This document shows positions 7,340 to 14,040 of a DNA stretch of 14,040 nt, in pieces. The DNA lies in assembly GCF_946885885.1 (NCBI RefSeq), contig NZ_CAMPHN010000111.1:1-14040 (forward strand). Direction: 5' to 3'. A program made the position numbers and the translations under genes. This DNA comes from an uncultured Pseudomonas sp. (lineage in GTDB: Bacteria; Pseudomonadota; Gammaproteobacteria; Pseudomonadales; Pseudomonadaceae). Numbering within the stretch: the stretch's first letter is position 1; each line of letters begins with the position of its first letter. A model generated the notes under the pieces. It was not told the origin of the DNA and ran no database searches. It saw only the letters and a program-made list of their open reading frames with translations.

Positions 7340-7411
7340 GCGCTCGCTCACATCTCCGCGCTTAAGCGCGGGCTCACCCGCGGGTCGGTTAGCGGGCTTG
7401 TGGGCGAGCGC
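7340..7411 (+). other. Three-way-junction stem-loop element before creD
   Basis: An outer 13-pair stem (7340-7352 with 7399-7411; one G-T pair) encloses two further hairpins: a perfect 16-bp palindrome CCGCGCTTAAGCGCGG (7356-7371; 6-bp stem, TTAA loop) and CCCGC/GCGGG (7377-7381 with 7392-7396). GCTCAC occurs twice (7346-7351 and 7372-7377). The element ends 96 bp before the creD start, so it lies in the creD promoter/leader. It could be a structured leader RNA, a small RNA, a composite operator or a mobile palindromic repeat; sequence alone does not decide. Confidence 0.5.
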
Positions 7412-7507
7412 CACACAGTTTCCACAGAATCGCCATCCTCGCTCCACACGGCCTCCGCAATGGCTGAGCACACTCTGGCTACCTTAATTGCACCGGAGAG
7501 TCGCACC

Positions 7508-8863
7508 ATGAGCCGTATCCTGGCGTTCAAGCTGGGCGCTATCGCCCTGTTGATCCTGTTACTGATGATCCCCCTGACGATGATCGATGGCCTGGTCAAC
7601 GAGCGGCAGTACCTGCGCCAGGGCGTGCTGCAGGACATCGCGCGCAGTTCCAGCTATCGCCAGCAGATCACCGGGCCGATTCTGGTGATGCCCTACACCA
7701 AGGTCTGGCACGAGTGGAAAACCCACAGCAAGACCGGCGAGCGCTATATGCAAGAGCACCAGTCGAGCGGGCGCCTGTATTTTCTGCCGGAGCGTTTCGT
7801 GCTCAACGGCAAGGTCGGCACCGAACTGCGTGCCCGCGGCATCTACGAGGCCTTGCTCTATCGCAGCGACAACCGGCTGAGCGGCGCCTTCAAGTTGCCG
7901 GCGCGCCTCGGTCTGGGCGACGACCTGGGGCTGTACCGATTCGACAAGCCGTTCCTCTCGGTGGGCATCAGCGATATCCGCGGCATCAGCAACGATCTGC
8001 AACTGACCTTCAACGGTGCGCAGTTGGGCTTCGAACCGGGCTCCGGCGAGGAGCTTTTCGGTGAGGGCGTGCATGCGCCGCTGCCGGCGCTGGATAGCCA
8101 GGGCGGCAAGACGCTCGAATTCGCCTTCGACCTCAAACTGCAAGGCACCGAGCAACTGAGCATCATCCCGGTGGGCCGCGACAGCCGTGTCGAGTTGACG
8201 TCCGATTGGCCGCACCCGAGTTTTGTCGGCGAATACCTGCCGAGCAGCCGCGACGTCGGCGCCGAAGGCTTCAAGGCGCAGTGGCAGACCAGCTTCTTCG
8301 CCACCAATCTGGAGCAGGTGCTGCACGACTGCGTGAGCAAGAGCGACTGCAACGGCTTCTCGGCGCGCACCTTCGGCGTCAGCTTCGTCGACCCGGTGGA
8401 CCAGTACCTGAAGACCGAGCGGGCGATCAAATACGCGCTGCTGTTTATCGGCCTGACCTTCGCCGTGTTCTTCCTCTTCGAAGTGCTCAAGCGCATGGCC
8501 GTGCACCCGGTGCAATACGCCCTGGTGGGGATGTCGTTGGCGCTGTTCTACCTGTTGTTGCTGTCGCTGTCCGAGCATATGGGCTTCGCCCTGGCCTACG
8601 CGCTTTCGGCGCTGGCTTGCGTCTCGCTGATCGGCTTCTACGTCAGCCACGTGCTGCACAGCTGGCGCCGCGGCGCGGCCTTCGGCGCCTTGCTCGGCGC
8701 GCTCTACGGCCTGCTGTTCAGCCTGCTCAACGCCGAGGATTACGCCTTGCTGATGGGCTCGATCCTGGTCTTCGGTGTGCTCGGCTGCGTCATGGTGCTG
8801 ACCCGCAAACTCGACTGGTACAGCGTCGGCCGCAACGCGCCGACCAGCCCCGCCAACCTGTGA
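7508..8863 (+). CDS. creD: CreD inner-membrane protein
   Basis: A 451-aa integral membrane protein, the same size class as known CreD proteins. TM1 is about 8-28, a large periplasmic domain spans about 29-305 (with ITGPILVMPY near its start and cysteines C275 and C281 near its end), and five C-terminal TM helices lie at about 306-328, 336-356, 358-380, 389-408 and 411-432. creD is the classic CreB target, and its overexpression gives colicin E2 tolerance in E. coli; the molecular function is unknown. ATG at 7508 is chosen over upstream starts because GGAG (7495-7498) lies 9 nt before it and the protein then begins like other CreD proteins. It is separated from creBC by about 5 kb, and no TTCAC-N6-TTCAC tag is visible upstream. 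Confidence 0.93.
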   Translation: MSRILAFKLGAIALLILLLMIPLTMIDGLVNERQYLRQGVLQDIARSSSYRQQITGPILVMPYTKVWHEWKTHSKTGERYMQEHQSSGRLYFLPERFVLNGKVGTELRARGIYEALLYRSDNRLSGAFKLPARLGLGDDLGLYRFDKPFLSVGISDIRGISNDLQLTFNGAQLGFEPGSGEELFGEGVHAPLPALDSQGGKTLEFAFDLKLQGTEQLSIIPVGRDSRVELTSDWPHPSFVGEYLPSSRDVGAEGFKAQWQTSFFATNLEQVLHDCVSKSDCNGFSARTFGVSFVDPVDQYLKTERAIKYALLFIGLTFAVFFLFEVLKRMAVHPVQYALVGMSLALFYLLLLSLSEHMGFALAYALSALACVSLIGFYVSHVLHSWRRGAAFGALLGALYGLLFSLLNAEDYALLMGSILVFGVLGCVMVLTRKLDWYSVGRNAPTSPANL

Positions 8864-8870
8864 TCGAGTC

Positions 8871-8902
8871 GGGCGCGGCGGCCTGGGTCGCGCCCTTTCT
8901 TA
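8871..8902 (+). terminator. Attenuator-like hairpin between creD and the small membrane gene
   Basis: GGGCGCG (8871-8877) pairs with CGCGCCC (8889-8895) around an 11-nt loop, followed by TTTCTTA, starting 8 nt after the creD stop. The pyrimidine run is interrupted, so partial termination is likely. The ribosome site of the next gene (GGAG, 8905-8908) begins immediately after it. Confidence 0.55.
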
Positions 8903-8916
8903 CTGGAGAAATGACC

Positions 8917-9219
8917 ATGCGTTCGCTACTGCAATTTTCCGCCTGTTTCGCCCTGGGCCTGGTGGTCGCGGCGATGCTGCTGATCTGCCTGATGTTCTTC
9001 GGCCAATTCGATTTGATCGACGGCTTGATCGTCACCGGCAAACCGCTGGCGCAACTCGGCCTGACGCTATTGCCGGATGCCTTCTGGGCCGACCTGACCG
9101 GCATTGCCGACGCCGCACAGAACAGCTCGGTGCGGTCCTTTCTGCAAATGTGCGCGGCCCTGGGCCAGTGCGCCTTGCTGCTGGCGCTGGGCTTCTTCCG
9201 TCTGTGGTACCGGGCATGA
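8917..9219 (+). CDS. Small two-TM membrane protein downstream of creD
   Basis: A 100-aa protein of unknown function. It has two hydrophobic segments, about 6-30 (FSACFALGLVVAAMLLICLMFF) and about 76-96 (FLQMCAALGQCALLLALGFF), joined by a roughly 45-residue loop that starts FDLIDGLIVTGKP. The second ATG (8917) is chosen because GGAG (8905-8908) is 8 nt away; the ATG at 8911 is too close to it. It lies 53 nt after creD on the same strand, suggesting an operon with creD and a possible accessory role for it, but this is inference. Codon use looks like its neighbours. It could alternatively be an unrelated small inner-membrane protein. Confidence 0.75.
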   Translation: MRSLLQFSACFALGLVVAAMLLICLMFFGQFDLIDGLIVTGKPLAQLGLTLLPDAFWADLTGIADAAQNSSVRSFLQMCAALGQCALLLALGFFRLWYRA

Positions 9220-9393
9220 GCGGGCATGTGGGGTTGCGCGAGGATGCGCGGGTGGGGCACAACCTGGCGCTGAGGATCGCGGCTCTGTTCCCGTTGCGTT
9301 GCCGCAGTGTGTGGCGCGCGGGTAAAACCCGTGGCTTGTCAGCGGCGGGAGGCGAGCGCCGCACCCAGGGTTCGGCATGACAGGCGCCGGCAT

Positions 9394-9425
9394 GATGGGT
9401 ATCGCTGCGCTCAACGCCATCCTAC
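9394..9425 (-). repeat. REP of a third type (GTAGGATGG)
   Basis: On the minus strand a GTAG head is followed by a GATGG...CCATC stem and a loop with TTGAGCGCAGCG. It belongs to the same GTAG-hairpin group as the neighbouring REPs but has a different stem. I recall such GTAGGATGGCGTTGAG repeats as common in pseudomonads. Confidence 0.75.
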
Positions 9426-9434
9426 GACGCTCTG

Positions 9435-9501
9435 GTAGCCCGGATGTAATCCGGGGAGCGGTTTTGCGTCTGATACCGCCCCCGGATTGCATCCAGACTA
9501 C
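9435..9501. repeat. REP doublet (REPIN-like)
   Basis: A plus REP (GTAGCCCGGATG..., 9435-9456) and a minus REP (...ATCCAGACTAC, 9479-9501) face each other across a 22-bp spacer, giving GTAG and CTAC at the outer ends. This arrangement matches REP doublets mobilised in trans by RAYT enzymes. Confidence 0.82.
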
Positions 9502-9673
9502 ATATGCAGCTTGTAGCCTGGGTTGAGCACAGCGATACCCGGGACACCCTTTCCCGGGTGTCGCTTCGCTCGACCCAGGCTACGGATTACCTGTGTTTTA
9601 GCCCAGTAGCCTGGATGAAATCCAGGGAGCGATGCCGGTCGCACAACCTGCCCCCGGATCGCATCCGGGCTAC
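9494..9673 (-). repeat. Composite REP unit, copy B (inverted partner of 61-240)
   Basis: The reverse complement of copy A, with REPs at 9513-9543 (plus), 9553-9583 (minus), 9606-9627 (plus) and 9651-9673 (minus). The four heads here are all canonical GTAG/CTAC, whereas copy A has GTAT at 151-154, so copy B looks closer to the ancestral form. It lies between the convergent small membrane gene and the pullulanase gene and could also form transcript-ending hairpins for both. Confidence 0.9.
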
Positions 9674-9735
9674 AAGGCGCGAGCTGTCGGGGTGGACAGC
9701 GCGAAGCCTTCTGCATAACGGTTCCGCGTAAGTTG

Positions 9736-9744
9736 GTAGCCTGG
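9736..9744 (+). repeat. Truncated REP next to the pulA stop
   Basis: GTAGCCTGG, the first half of a plus REP, without its second arm, ending 4 bp before the pullulanase stop codon (9749-9751). It suggests an array end truncated at the gene boundary. Confidence 0.5.
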
Positions 9745-9748
9745 TTAT

Positions 9749-12700
9749 TCAGCGTCGTCCGCCGGGTTGCGCTTGCACGAACACCGCCACCGTCAGCCCT
9801 GGTACTTGGAATTGTCCGGCGTTCACCTTTGACTCGCGGTTGCGCGCATCGGTCGAGTTCGCCAGCAGCGGGTGCAAGCGGTAACCGGGCAGTGCGCCGG
9901 GCAGCGTGACGGTCTCGGACGAGGCGTTGAGGATCACCATCAGCGCCTGATGTCGTGGATCGAGATCGCGACCGGCCTGGCGGCTGTCGTCGAGGCTGAA
10001 GGCGATCACCCCGGCTTGCTGTGCGGGGCCGGTGTTGTGGAAGCGCAGGCGTTTGTCGATTTCCTTGGCGCTGGCGAGCTGGAACAGCGGGCTGCCGGTG
10101 CGGATCTTCAGCAGTTCGAGGAATTGGCGTTTGGCTGCGAGTATGTCGGCGCTGCTCGGTTTGGCGTTGGGGTCGGCGATGATCCGGCGGATCAATGGCC
10201 AGTTGGCGCCATCCTTGTCCTCCCGCGGCAGGCCCCTGTTCCAGTTGTTGTCCTGGTAGCCGAAGTCCAGCGCGTTGAACCAGTCGCCGGAGTCGTAGCT
10301 GTCGCGCTCCATGGATTTCGAACGCAGGATGTCCGAGCCCATATGGATAAAGGGCACGCCCTGGCTGAGCAGCGGCACGGCCAGGCCGAGCAGTTGCAGG
10401 CGCACCCGTTCGGCGCTGCTCAGGGTGCCTTTTAGCTTGTACTGGTTGATATCCCAGAGCGTCTGGTTGTCGTGCTTGGAGACGTAGTTGACGGTTTCCT
10501 GCGGGTCGAGGGTGTAGCCAGCCGGCTGGCCGTTGTAGTCGATCTCGGCGCCGCGCTTGATGCTGCCGTCGGCGCTTTCGAAGCGGTAATCGCGCAGCCC
10601 GCCAGCGATGCCGACGCGGATCAAATCGGTCAATTTCAGCAACTCGGCTTTCTCGTCGGCGCTGCCGCTGTTCAGCTCGTTGGGCAACACATAAAGACCA
10701 TTGGCGAAGCCCTGGTTACGCCGCAGGCTGTCGCCGCCGTCGAACGGCCCGCCGCCGCGCACGGCGTCACGCTGGCGGTCGTTGAAGGCGCCGATGCCGC
10801 TGCCGGCCATGTTCAGCTGGGTGGCGTTGACCCCGCGGGCGCCGTTGGCCACCTCGCCGAAATTCCAGCCTTCGCCATAGAAGTAGGTGTTGCGGTCGAC
10901 CTTGCGCACCGCCTTGTAAGCGGTACGCAGGTTGGCGCGCATATGGTGGCCCATCAGGTCGAAGCGAAAGCCGCCGATCTTGTAGTCGCGCGCCCAGACC
11001 CGTAGGGAATCGACCATCAGCTTTTCCATCATGGCGTGCTCGGAGGCGGTGTTGTCGCAGCAGGTCGAACGCTCCACCGCACCGCTGACCGGGTCGCGTC
11101 TGTGGTAGTAGCCCGGCACCAGCTTGTCGAGCACCGATTGCTCGCCCAGGCCCGAGGCGTGGGTATGGTTGTAGACCACATCCATCACCGTAGTCAGCCC
11201 CAATTTGGCCAGCCCCTGGACCATGCGGCGGAATTCGCGGATGCGCTGCACGCCTTCGGCGTCGCTGGCGTAGCTGCCTTCCGGCACCGTGTAGTGGAAG
11301 GGGTCGTAGCCCCAGTTGAAGGCGTCCAGCGCGCGCAGTTCGTTGTGCAGCGCCTGGGCCTCGCTGCCGGCCGGGTCGAAGCCTTGCAGCACGTCGCGGA
11401 TGCTGCCGGCGTTGCAATAGCCGGCCCAATTGTCGCGGGCGCTGGCCGACAGCGCGCAGAGCTTGGCGAAGGAGTCGTCCAGCTCGACCCTTTGCTGCGG
11501 GTCTTCGTCGACCGTGGCGATATCGAACACCGGCAGCAGTTGCACATCGGTCAAGCCGGCCCGGCGCAGGTCGCGCAGGTGCTGCACGCCCTGGCCATGG
11601 GGGTTGGCGAAGGCCAGGTACTTGCCGCGCAATTCGGCGGGCAGGTGGTTATCGCTGGCGCTGAAGTCGCGCACCTGGGTTTCGTAGATCACCCGGGCTT
11701 CCGGCTTGGCCGCGCGCGGCGGTTGCAGATTGTCCCAGCCGGCGGGCTTGAGGTCGGACGCATCCAGATCGACCACCTGGGCGTACTGACTATTGCGCGA
11801 CAGGCTGAGGGCATAGGGGTCGCTGGTCAGGCTGGTCTCGATACGGCCGCTGACGGGGTGGTAAACGGTCACTTCGTACTGGTAGTACTGGCGATCCAGC
11901 TGCTTGGAGCCGTCGTAGGTCCAGACCCCATGGCGTTCGCGCATGGCTGCCGGAAAGCCGGGCAGCAGGTGCTTGTTGCGGTCGAAGGCATGCAGGCGCA
12001 CGCGCTGGGCGCTGGGTGCCCACAAGCGAAAACGCACACGGTCGTCGTCGACCAGGGCACCGAGCTTGCCGCGATAGGCATAGAGCGCATCGAGCACGCC
12101 GGGCGTCTGCACCTGGGTGGCGGCGACGAGCTTGTCGTCGGCGTCATAAGCGAGCAGCAATAGCTGGCTCTTCAAGGCGGAACGCAAGGTTTCGGCGCTT
12201 GGCTCCAGGCGATAGGCCGGCTGCGCGGCCAGGTGCGGAAAGCGGGTTTTCAATGCGTCGCTGAGGCTGCCGGCTTGCAGGGCGATGGCTTGGCCGCCGC
12301 TGACGCTGCGCTTCTCGACATCGATCTGGATGTCCGCCTGCGCCGAATAACGCAGTTCCAGCCGCGCCGCATCGCTGCCGCCGTGCAGCACCAACGTCTG
12401 CGGGTCGAGCCAATGGCCGCGGGCACCGTCGATCAGCAGCGGCGTCGCGCCTATGGGCGTGGCGGATAACTGGCCGCTGCCGCTACGGCTGAACACCCGC
12501 CGACTCAGCTCGTCGAAGCGCCAGCTGAGGTCGCCGCCGCCGAGATCCTTGTCATCGCCCTTGTGCATGATCAGGTTCAGGCAGCTGGCATCGACGCCCA
12601 GCGGGATGCGGTACCAGGCGCCGTATTCGCTATCGATACCGGCCGCCGCCAGCGGCTGATCCCAACTGGTGCCGTCGCGTACGCCGCTGCATTGCGGGGT

Positions 12701-12862
12701 ATTCCACAGGTGCAAACCCCAGCCGTCATAGGCGCCGTCGCCGCGCTGGTAGTAGAGCAAGGCCTCGTCGGGGCCGGGTTCGAGGGGCACGGCGGCGGCC
12801 GTAACAGCCAGGCCTCCGAGCAGCAGGGTGAGTAGATGGCGCGGCAATCCGAGTCTGTGCAT
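9749..12862 (-). CDS. pulA: Pullulanase-type alpha-1,6-glucosidase (GH13)
   Basis: A 1037-aa exported alpha-glucan debranching enzyme. The signal peptide is about 1-24 ([15 protein letters not shown]); there is no lipobox cysteine, unlike the Klebsiella lipoprotein form. A PUD/CBM41-like N-terminal domain begins at [20 protein letters not shown], a CBM48-like domain is at about 270-360, and the GH13 barrel follows. The pullulanase signature [17 protein letters not shown] is at 515-531. GH13 regions are DVVYNH (561-566), GFRFDLMGH with nucleophile D635, FYGEGW with acid E664, and SKHDN with D798. The C-terminal domain (about 905-1037) resembles the DUF3372 type. It cleaves alpha-1,6 branches in pullulan, starch or glycogen. 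The ATG at 12862 is chosen because the signal peptide begins there; its ribosome site is weak. The longer frame to 13069 overlaps the GST gene and is rejected. Confidence 0.92.
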   Translation of the reverse strand: MHRLGLPRHLLTLLLGGLAVTAAAVPLEPGPDEALLYYQRGDGAYDGWGLHLWNTPQCSGVRDGTSWDQPLAAAGIDSEYGAWYRIPLGVDASCLNLIMHKGDDKDLGGGDLSWRFDELSRRVFSRSGSGQLSATPIGATPLLIDGARGHWLDPQTLVLHGGSDAARLELRYSAQADIQIDVEKRSVSGGQAIALQAGSLSDALKTRFPHLAAQPAYRLEPSAETLRSALKSQLLLLAYDADDKLVAATQVQTPGVLDALYAYRGKLGALVDDDRVRFRLWAPSAQRVRLHAFDRNKHLLPGFPAAMRERHGVWTYDGSKQLDRQYYQYEVTVYHPVSGRIETSLTSDPYALSLSRNSQYAQVVDLDASDLKPAGWDNLQPPRAAKPEARVIYETQVRDFSASDNHLPAELRGKYLAFANPHGQGVQHLRDLRRAGLTDVQLLPVFDIATVDEDPQQRVELDDSFAKLCALSASARDNWAGYCNAGSIRDVLQGFDPAGSEAQALHNELRALDAFNWGYDPFHYTVPEGSYASDAEGVQRIREFRRMVQGLAKLGLTTVMDVVYNHTHASGLGEQSVLDKLVPGYYHRRDPVSGAVERSTCCDNTASEHAMMEKLMVDSLRVWARDYKIGGFRFDLMGHHMRANLRTAYKAVRKVDRNTYFYGEGWNFGEVANGARGVNATQLNMAGSGIGAFNDRQRDAVRGGGPFDGGDSLRRNQGFANGLYVLPNELNSGSADEKAELLKLTDLIRVGIAGGLRDYRFESADGSIKRGAEIDYNGQPAGYTLDPQETVNYVSKHDNQTLWDINQYKLKGTLSSAERVRLQLLGLAVPLLSQGVPFIHMGSDILRSKSMERDSYDSGDWFNALDFGYQDNNWNRGLPREDKDGANWPLIRRIIADPNAKPSSADILAAKRQFLELLKIRTGSPLFQLASAKEIDKRLRFHNTGPAQQAGVIAFSLDDSRQAGRDLDPRHQALMVILNASSETVTLPGALPGYRLHPLLANSTDARNRESKVNAGQFQVPGLTVAVFVQAQPGGRR

Positions 12863-12974
12863 GGCTTCATCCCGAGTCGTTTTTTGTTGTCGGGCGATGC
12901 TGCGCGCAGCCGGCGCCGCGGCACATCCTCTGCCGGGCGCTTTTCTCGGGGCGTAGCGGGGGGAGGAGGCTAGG

Positions 12975-13005
12975 GCGTAATGGCTTTTTGCTGAAGCCGT
13001 TACGC
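12975..13005 (-). terminator. Stem-loop between the GST and pulA genes
   Basis: GCGTAA-T-GGCT (12975-12985) pairs with AGCC-G-TTACGC (12995-13005): 11 positions including one non-Watson-Crick pair, with a 9-nt loop. It starts 6 nt after the GST stop (minus strand). No T-run follows, so it may be a weak terminator or a leader element of pulA, 113 bp before its start. Confidence 0.5.
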
Positions 13006-13011
13006 TACCCT

Positions 13012-13641
13012 TCACGCCGGTGGCTGGGTCGCCTGCATCGAAGGCCGCTGGCCGACCTCGGCATACCAATCAGCCAATTTCGGATAGCGCTGGCGCCAGC
13101 CCAACTCGGGCTGGCGGAAGTCCAAGTAGCCGAGGGCGCAGGCCACGCCGATGGCGGCGATATCGAAATGGCTGGCCAGTTCGGCGATGGCTTCGGCTTC
13201 CAATTGCGCCAGGCCGCGTTCGATCTTGTCCCGCTGGGCGGTCAGCCAGTCGTCCCAGCGCTTGTCTTCGGGGCGCAGGAAGGTCTCGTAACGGATTAAT
13301 ACCGCCGCATCGAGCATCGCATCGGCCAGCGAGGCCAGGGTCATGCGGCGCCAGCGCGCCGGGCCGTCGAGCGGGATCAGCGGCTCGCCGACATGCTGGC
13401 GGTCGAGGTAATCGAGGATTACCCGGCTGTCGTGCAATACGCTGCCGTCGGCCAGGCGCAGAGCCGGGAGTTTGCCGGCCGGATTGCCGGCGTTGACCTC
13501 GGCGCTGGGCGCGATCGGGCTGAGCTGCACCGTTTCGAGCGCGACCCGATCGAGCTGACCGGTCTCGTGCAGCAGCACCATGACCTTGCGCACGAAGGGC
13601 GAAGAGGCGGAATAGAACAGGCTCATGCTGGGGCTGGACAT
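13012..13641 (-). CDS. Glutathione S-transferase, YibF-like
   Basis: A 209-aa cytosolic GST. The thioredoxin-fold N-terminal domain (about 6-84) has SSPFVRK with the likely thiol-stabilising serine (S13 or S14), the cis-proline in KLPAL (P59) and the glutathione-contacting DSR (71-73). The all-helical C-terminal domain is about 95-205; its SLADAMLDAAVLIRYE and IGVACALGYLDFRQPELGW segments resemble E. coli YibF. The ATG at 13641 has AGGAG 7 nt upstream; a second in-frame ATG (13626) is possible. The substrate is unknown. It lies upstream of pulA on the same strand, separated by 149 bp containing a stem-loop; a shared function is not evident. Confidence 0.92.
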   Translation of the reverse strand: MSSPSMSLFYSASSPFVRKVMVLLHETGQLDRVALETVQLSPIAPSAEVNAGNPAGKLPALRLADGSVLHDSRVILDYLDRQHVGEPLIPLDGPARWRRMTLASLADAMLDAAVLIRYETFLRPEDKRWDDWLTAQRDKIERGLAQLEAEAIAELASHFDIAAIGVACALGYLDFRQPELGWRQRYPKLADWYAEVGQRPSMQATQPPA

Positions 13642-14040
13642 AACGGGGCTCCTGTTGAGAAAAGGACAGGTTTGAACTCTAGCTGCTCGCGCAACCCTCG
13701 GGTTAGACACAGATGAGCATAAAAAAGGCTCTGTACCCGTTATGTGTTGCATGGGGTGTTCGGGGAACAGTGGTCCTGCTTGCAAGGGCCGCAATAGGTA
13801 AGGTGCGCCGTGCGCACCAGGAGTCCGCAGCCAGCACTGGCGTGATGGGCTGGTGCGCACGGCCTAGGCGGCCTCGCGTCACCCTACGAGGTCAGATCCT
13901 CACACTGAAACGCCCAAGCCTGAACGCAACACACTGCTGGTATATAGCCATAAAAAACGGGCGCATCGGGGTTGGTCGCAGGTACGCCATATTCGACCAT
14001 GGTCGTGAGGCGCAATCGCGCATTTAGCACCAGACTGTGG
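13642..14040. other. Non-coding right end upstream of the GST gene
   Basis: About 400 bp with no gene I can support. A 104-codon plus-strand frame (13713-14027) lacks a ribosome site and a recognisable family. Base composition is less GC-rich than in the genes. The GST promoter should be here on the minus strand, but no clear -35/-10 pair stands out. The notable content is the nested inverted repeat at 13802-13863. Confidence 0.5.
13802..13863. other. Nested, mutually exclusive inverted repeats
   Basis: GGTGCGC-CGT-GCGCACC (13802-13818) is a perfect 7-bp hairpin. Its right half is also part of GCCGTGCGCACCAG (13807-13820), which is perfectly complementary to CTGGTGCGCACGGC (13850-13863), a 14-bp stem with a 29-nt loop that itself contains CCAG-CA-CTGG. 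The short and long stems cannot form together. There is no T-run after either stem. Confidence 0.6.

Larger units (their letters stand above)
6659..7507. other. Long divergent intergenic region (protease / creD)
   Basis: About 850 bp between the starts of the divergent protease and creD genes. I see no convincing gene. A minus-strand frame of 60 codons (7213-7031) has a purine-rich GAGAGGGA before its ATG but a biased Pro/Ser/Arg composition and no family I recognise. Structural elements present are a CTAG-core palindrome (6705-6714), an AT-rich patch (about 6738-6785), an 8-bp hairpin (6797-6818), a 7-bp hairpin GCCTGTC/GACAGGC (7256-7280) and the three-way-junction element (7340-7411). Both neighbouring genes must have their promoters here. 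Confidence 0.6.

Noticed and set aside
7559..8659. 366-codon minus-strand frame opposite creD
   Set aside because: creD is clear on the plus strand with TM helices and a ribosome site; this is an antisense shadow.
9317..9329. CGGGT-AAA-ACCCG hairpin after the small membrane gene as a terminator
   Set aside because: Only a 5-bp stem with a 3-nt loop and no T-run; too weak to call.
11036..12163. 375-codon plus-strand frame inside pulA
   Set aside because: Antisense to a gene with all GH13 catalytic motifs; a Val/Ala/Gly-rich shadow.
13802..13863. Possible integron attC site
   Set aside because: The inverted repeat lacks the GTTRRRY/RYYYAAC core sites and no integrase or cassette is present.
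13713..14027. 104-codon plus-strand frame at the right end
   Set aside because: No ribosome site, no recognisable domain, and it runs through the nested inverted repeats.

Overview
The window looks like chromosomal DNA from a Pseudomonas-type gammaproteobacterium. It is GC-rich with strong GC3 bias, it carries recognisable creB, creC and creD genes, and its intergenic spaces hold GTAG-type REP hairpins typical of pseudomonads. There are no rRNA, tRNA, CRISPR, transposase or phage genes. All eleven coding genes appear intact; no frameshifts were seen.

Layout. Positions 1-240 are a REP array containing a tandem 172-bp composite unit. It is followed by creB-creC (302-2430, +; response regulator and sensor kinase) and a two-CBS-domain protein (2571-3005, +). 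Next comes a block on the minus strand, read right to left: a secreted subtilisin-like protease with a PPC domain (6658-5090), a nitrilase-superfamily amidohydrolase (4993-4247), a cysteine-rich DUF6151/GFA-like protein (4110-3514) and an ArsN2-like GNAT acetyltransferase (3453-3010). A spacer of about 850 bp (6659-7507) without a convincing gene contains an AT-rich promoter-like patch and several stem-loops. One of these, at 7340-7411, can fold as a three-way junction just upstream of creD (7508-8863, +). creD is followed by a 100-aa membrane protein (8917-9219, +). A second REP array (9394-9744) separates this from a convergent large pullulanase (12862-9749, -) and a YibF-like glutathione S-transferase (13641-13012, -). 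The last 400 bp are non-coding as far as can be seen and hold a nested set of competing inverted repeats.

How it fits together. CreB, CreC and CreD form the Cre (carbon-source/envelope stress) system. In P. aeruginosa PAO1 the three genes are contiguous; here about 5 kb of mostly oppositely oriented accessory genes lies between creBC and creD, so creD needs its own promoter. No TTCAC-N6-TTCAC Cre tag is visible upstream of it. The whole 9.3-kb cre segment is bracketed by two inverted copies of the same composite REP unit (161 bp, 6 mismatches), which could support inversion or mark how the region was assembled. The secreted protease and the exported pullulanase suggest extracellular or periplasmic breakdown of protein and alpha-glucan, but nothing in the sequence ties them to Cre control.

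I did not find a clear new defence or mobile system. The best leads are the inverted composite REP pair, the three-way-junction element before creD, the creD-linked small membrane protein behind an attenuator-like hairpin, and the competing hairpins at 13802-13863.
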